A DNA stretch of 6,364 nt from Anaerolineales bacterium UBA6663 (GTDB taxonomy: Bacteria > Chloroflexota > Anaerolineae > Anaerolineales > UBA6663). The stretch is from contig DKKP01000150.1 in assembly GCA_002455335.1 (NCBI GenBank), positions 1 through 6,364 of the forward strand, in the 5' to 3' direction. The translations under genes were made by a program, and so were the position numbers. Under the pieces are notes generated by a model, which searched no databases, had not been told where the DNA came from, and saw nothing but the letters and a program-made list of their open reading frames with translations. Position 1 is the stretch's first letter; the number at the start of each line of letters is the position of its first letter. Below are positions 6,344 to 6,364 of the stretch, piece by piece.

Positions 6344-6364
6344 TGGGTGTGGGCGGGCCGAGGT

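Overview
The window is GC-rich bacterial DNA that I would place in the Chloroflexota (Anaerolineae-like). The main reason is the very characteristic N-terminus of the large MalT-like LuxR regulator, a type that is strongly expanded in that phylum. Roughly ten-base-spaced GGAT/ATCC repeats in the intergenic region are compatible with this. The assignment is inference: no rRNA, tRNA or other marker gene is present.

Layout. The left 43% (71-2785, minus strand) is one gene for a 904-residue ATP-binding LuxR/MalT-type regulator. A 367-base divergent intergenic region follows (2786-3152). It holds a promoter for the regulator almost touching its start codon, a ~100-base imperfect inverted repeat built from GGAT/ATCC words at helical spacing (2887-2988), short palindromes, a perfect 8-3-8 palindrome (3068-3086), and a TATAAT promoter for the rightward genes. 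The rest (3153-6343, plus strand) is a tight three-gene operon: an Lrp/AsnC regulator, a hydantoinase/oxoprolinase (HyuA-like) ATPase-fold protein, and a DUF917 protein. The DUF917 family is now, as I recall, named for S-methyl thiohydantoin desulfurase. Each gene overlaps the next (17 and 11 bases), which suggests translational coupling.

How the genes may work together. The HyuA-like and DUF917 proteins form a recurring pair thought to act on five-membered cyclic amide rings (hydantoin, oxoproline or thiohydantoin type). With an Lrp-type sensor as the first gene, the simplest reading is a self-regulated catabolic operon for a hydantoin- or thiohydantoin-like compound. The Lrp protein may bind two matching ATTTCC-N6-GAAA sites, 48 bp apart, one of which overlaps the -10 box. 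The divergent MalT-like gene may be an independent neighbour or a second regulator; the sequence does not decide.

The most notable non-coding signals are the paired ATTTCC-N6-GAAA sites and the helically phased GGAT/ATCC inverted repeat. I found no mobile element, CRISPR array, RNA gene or phage feature.
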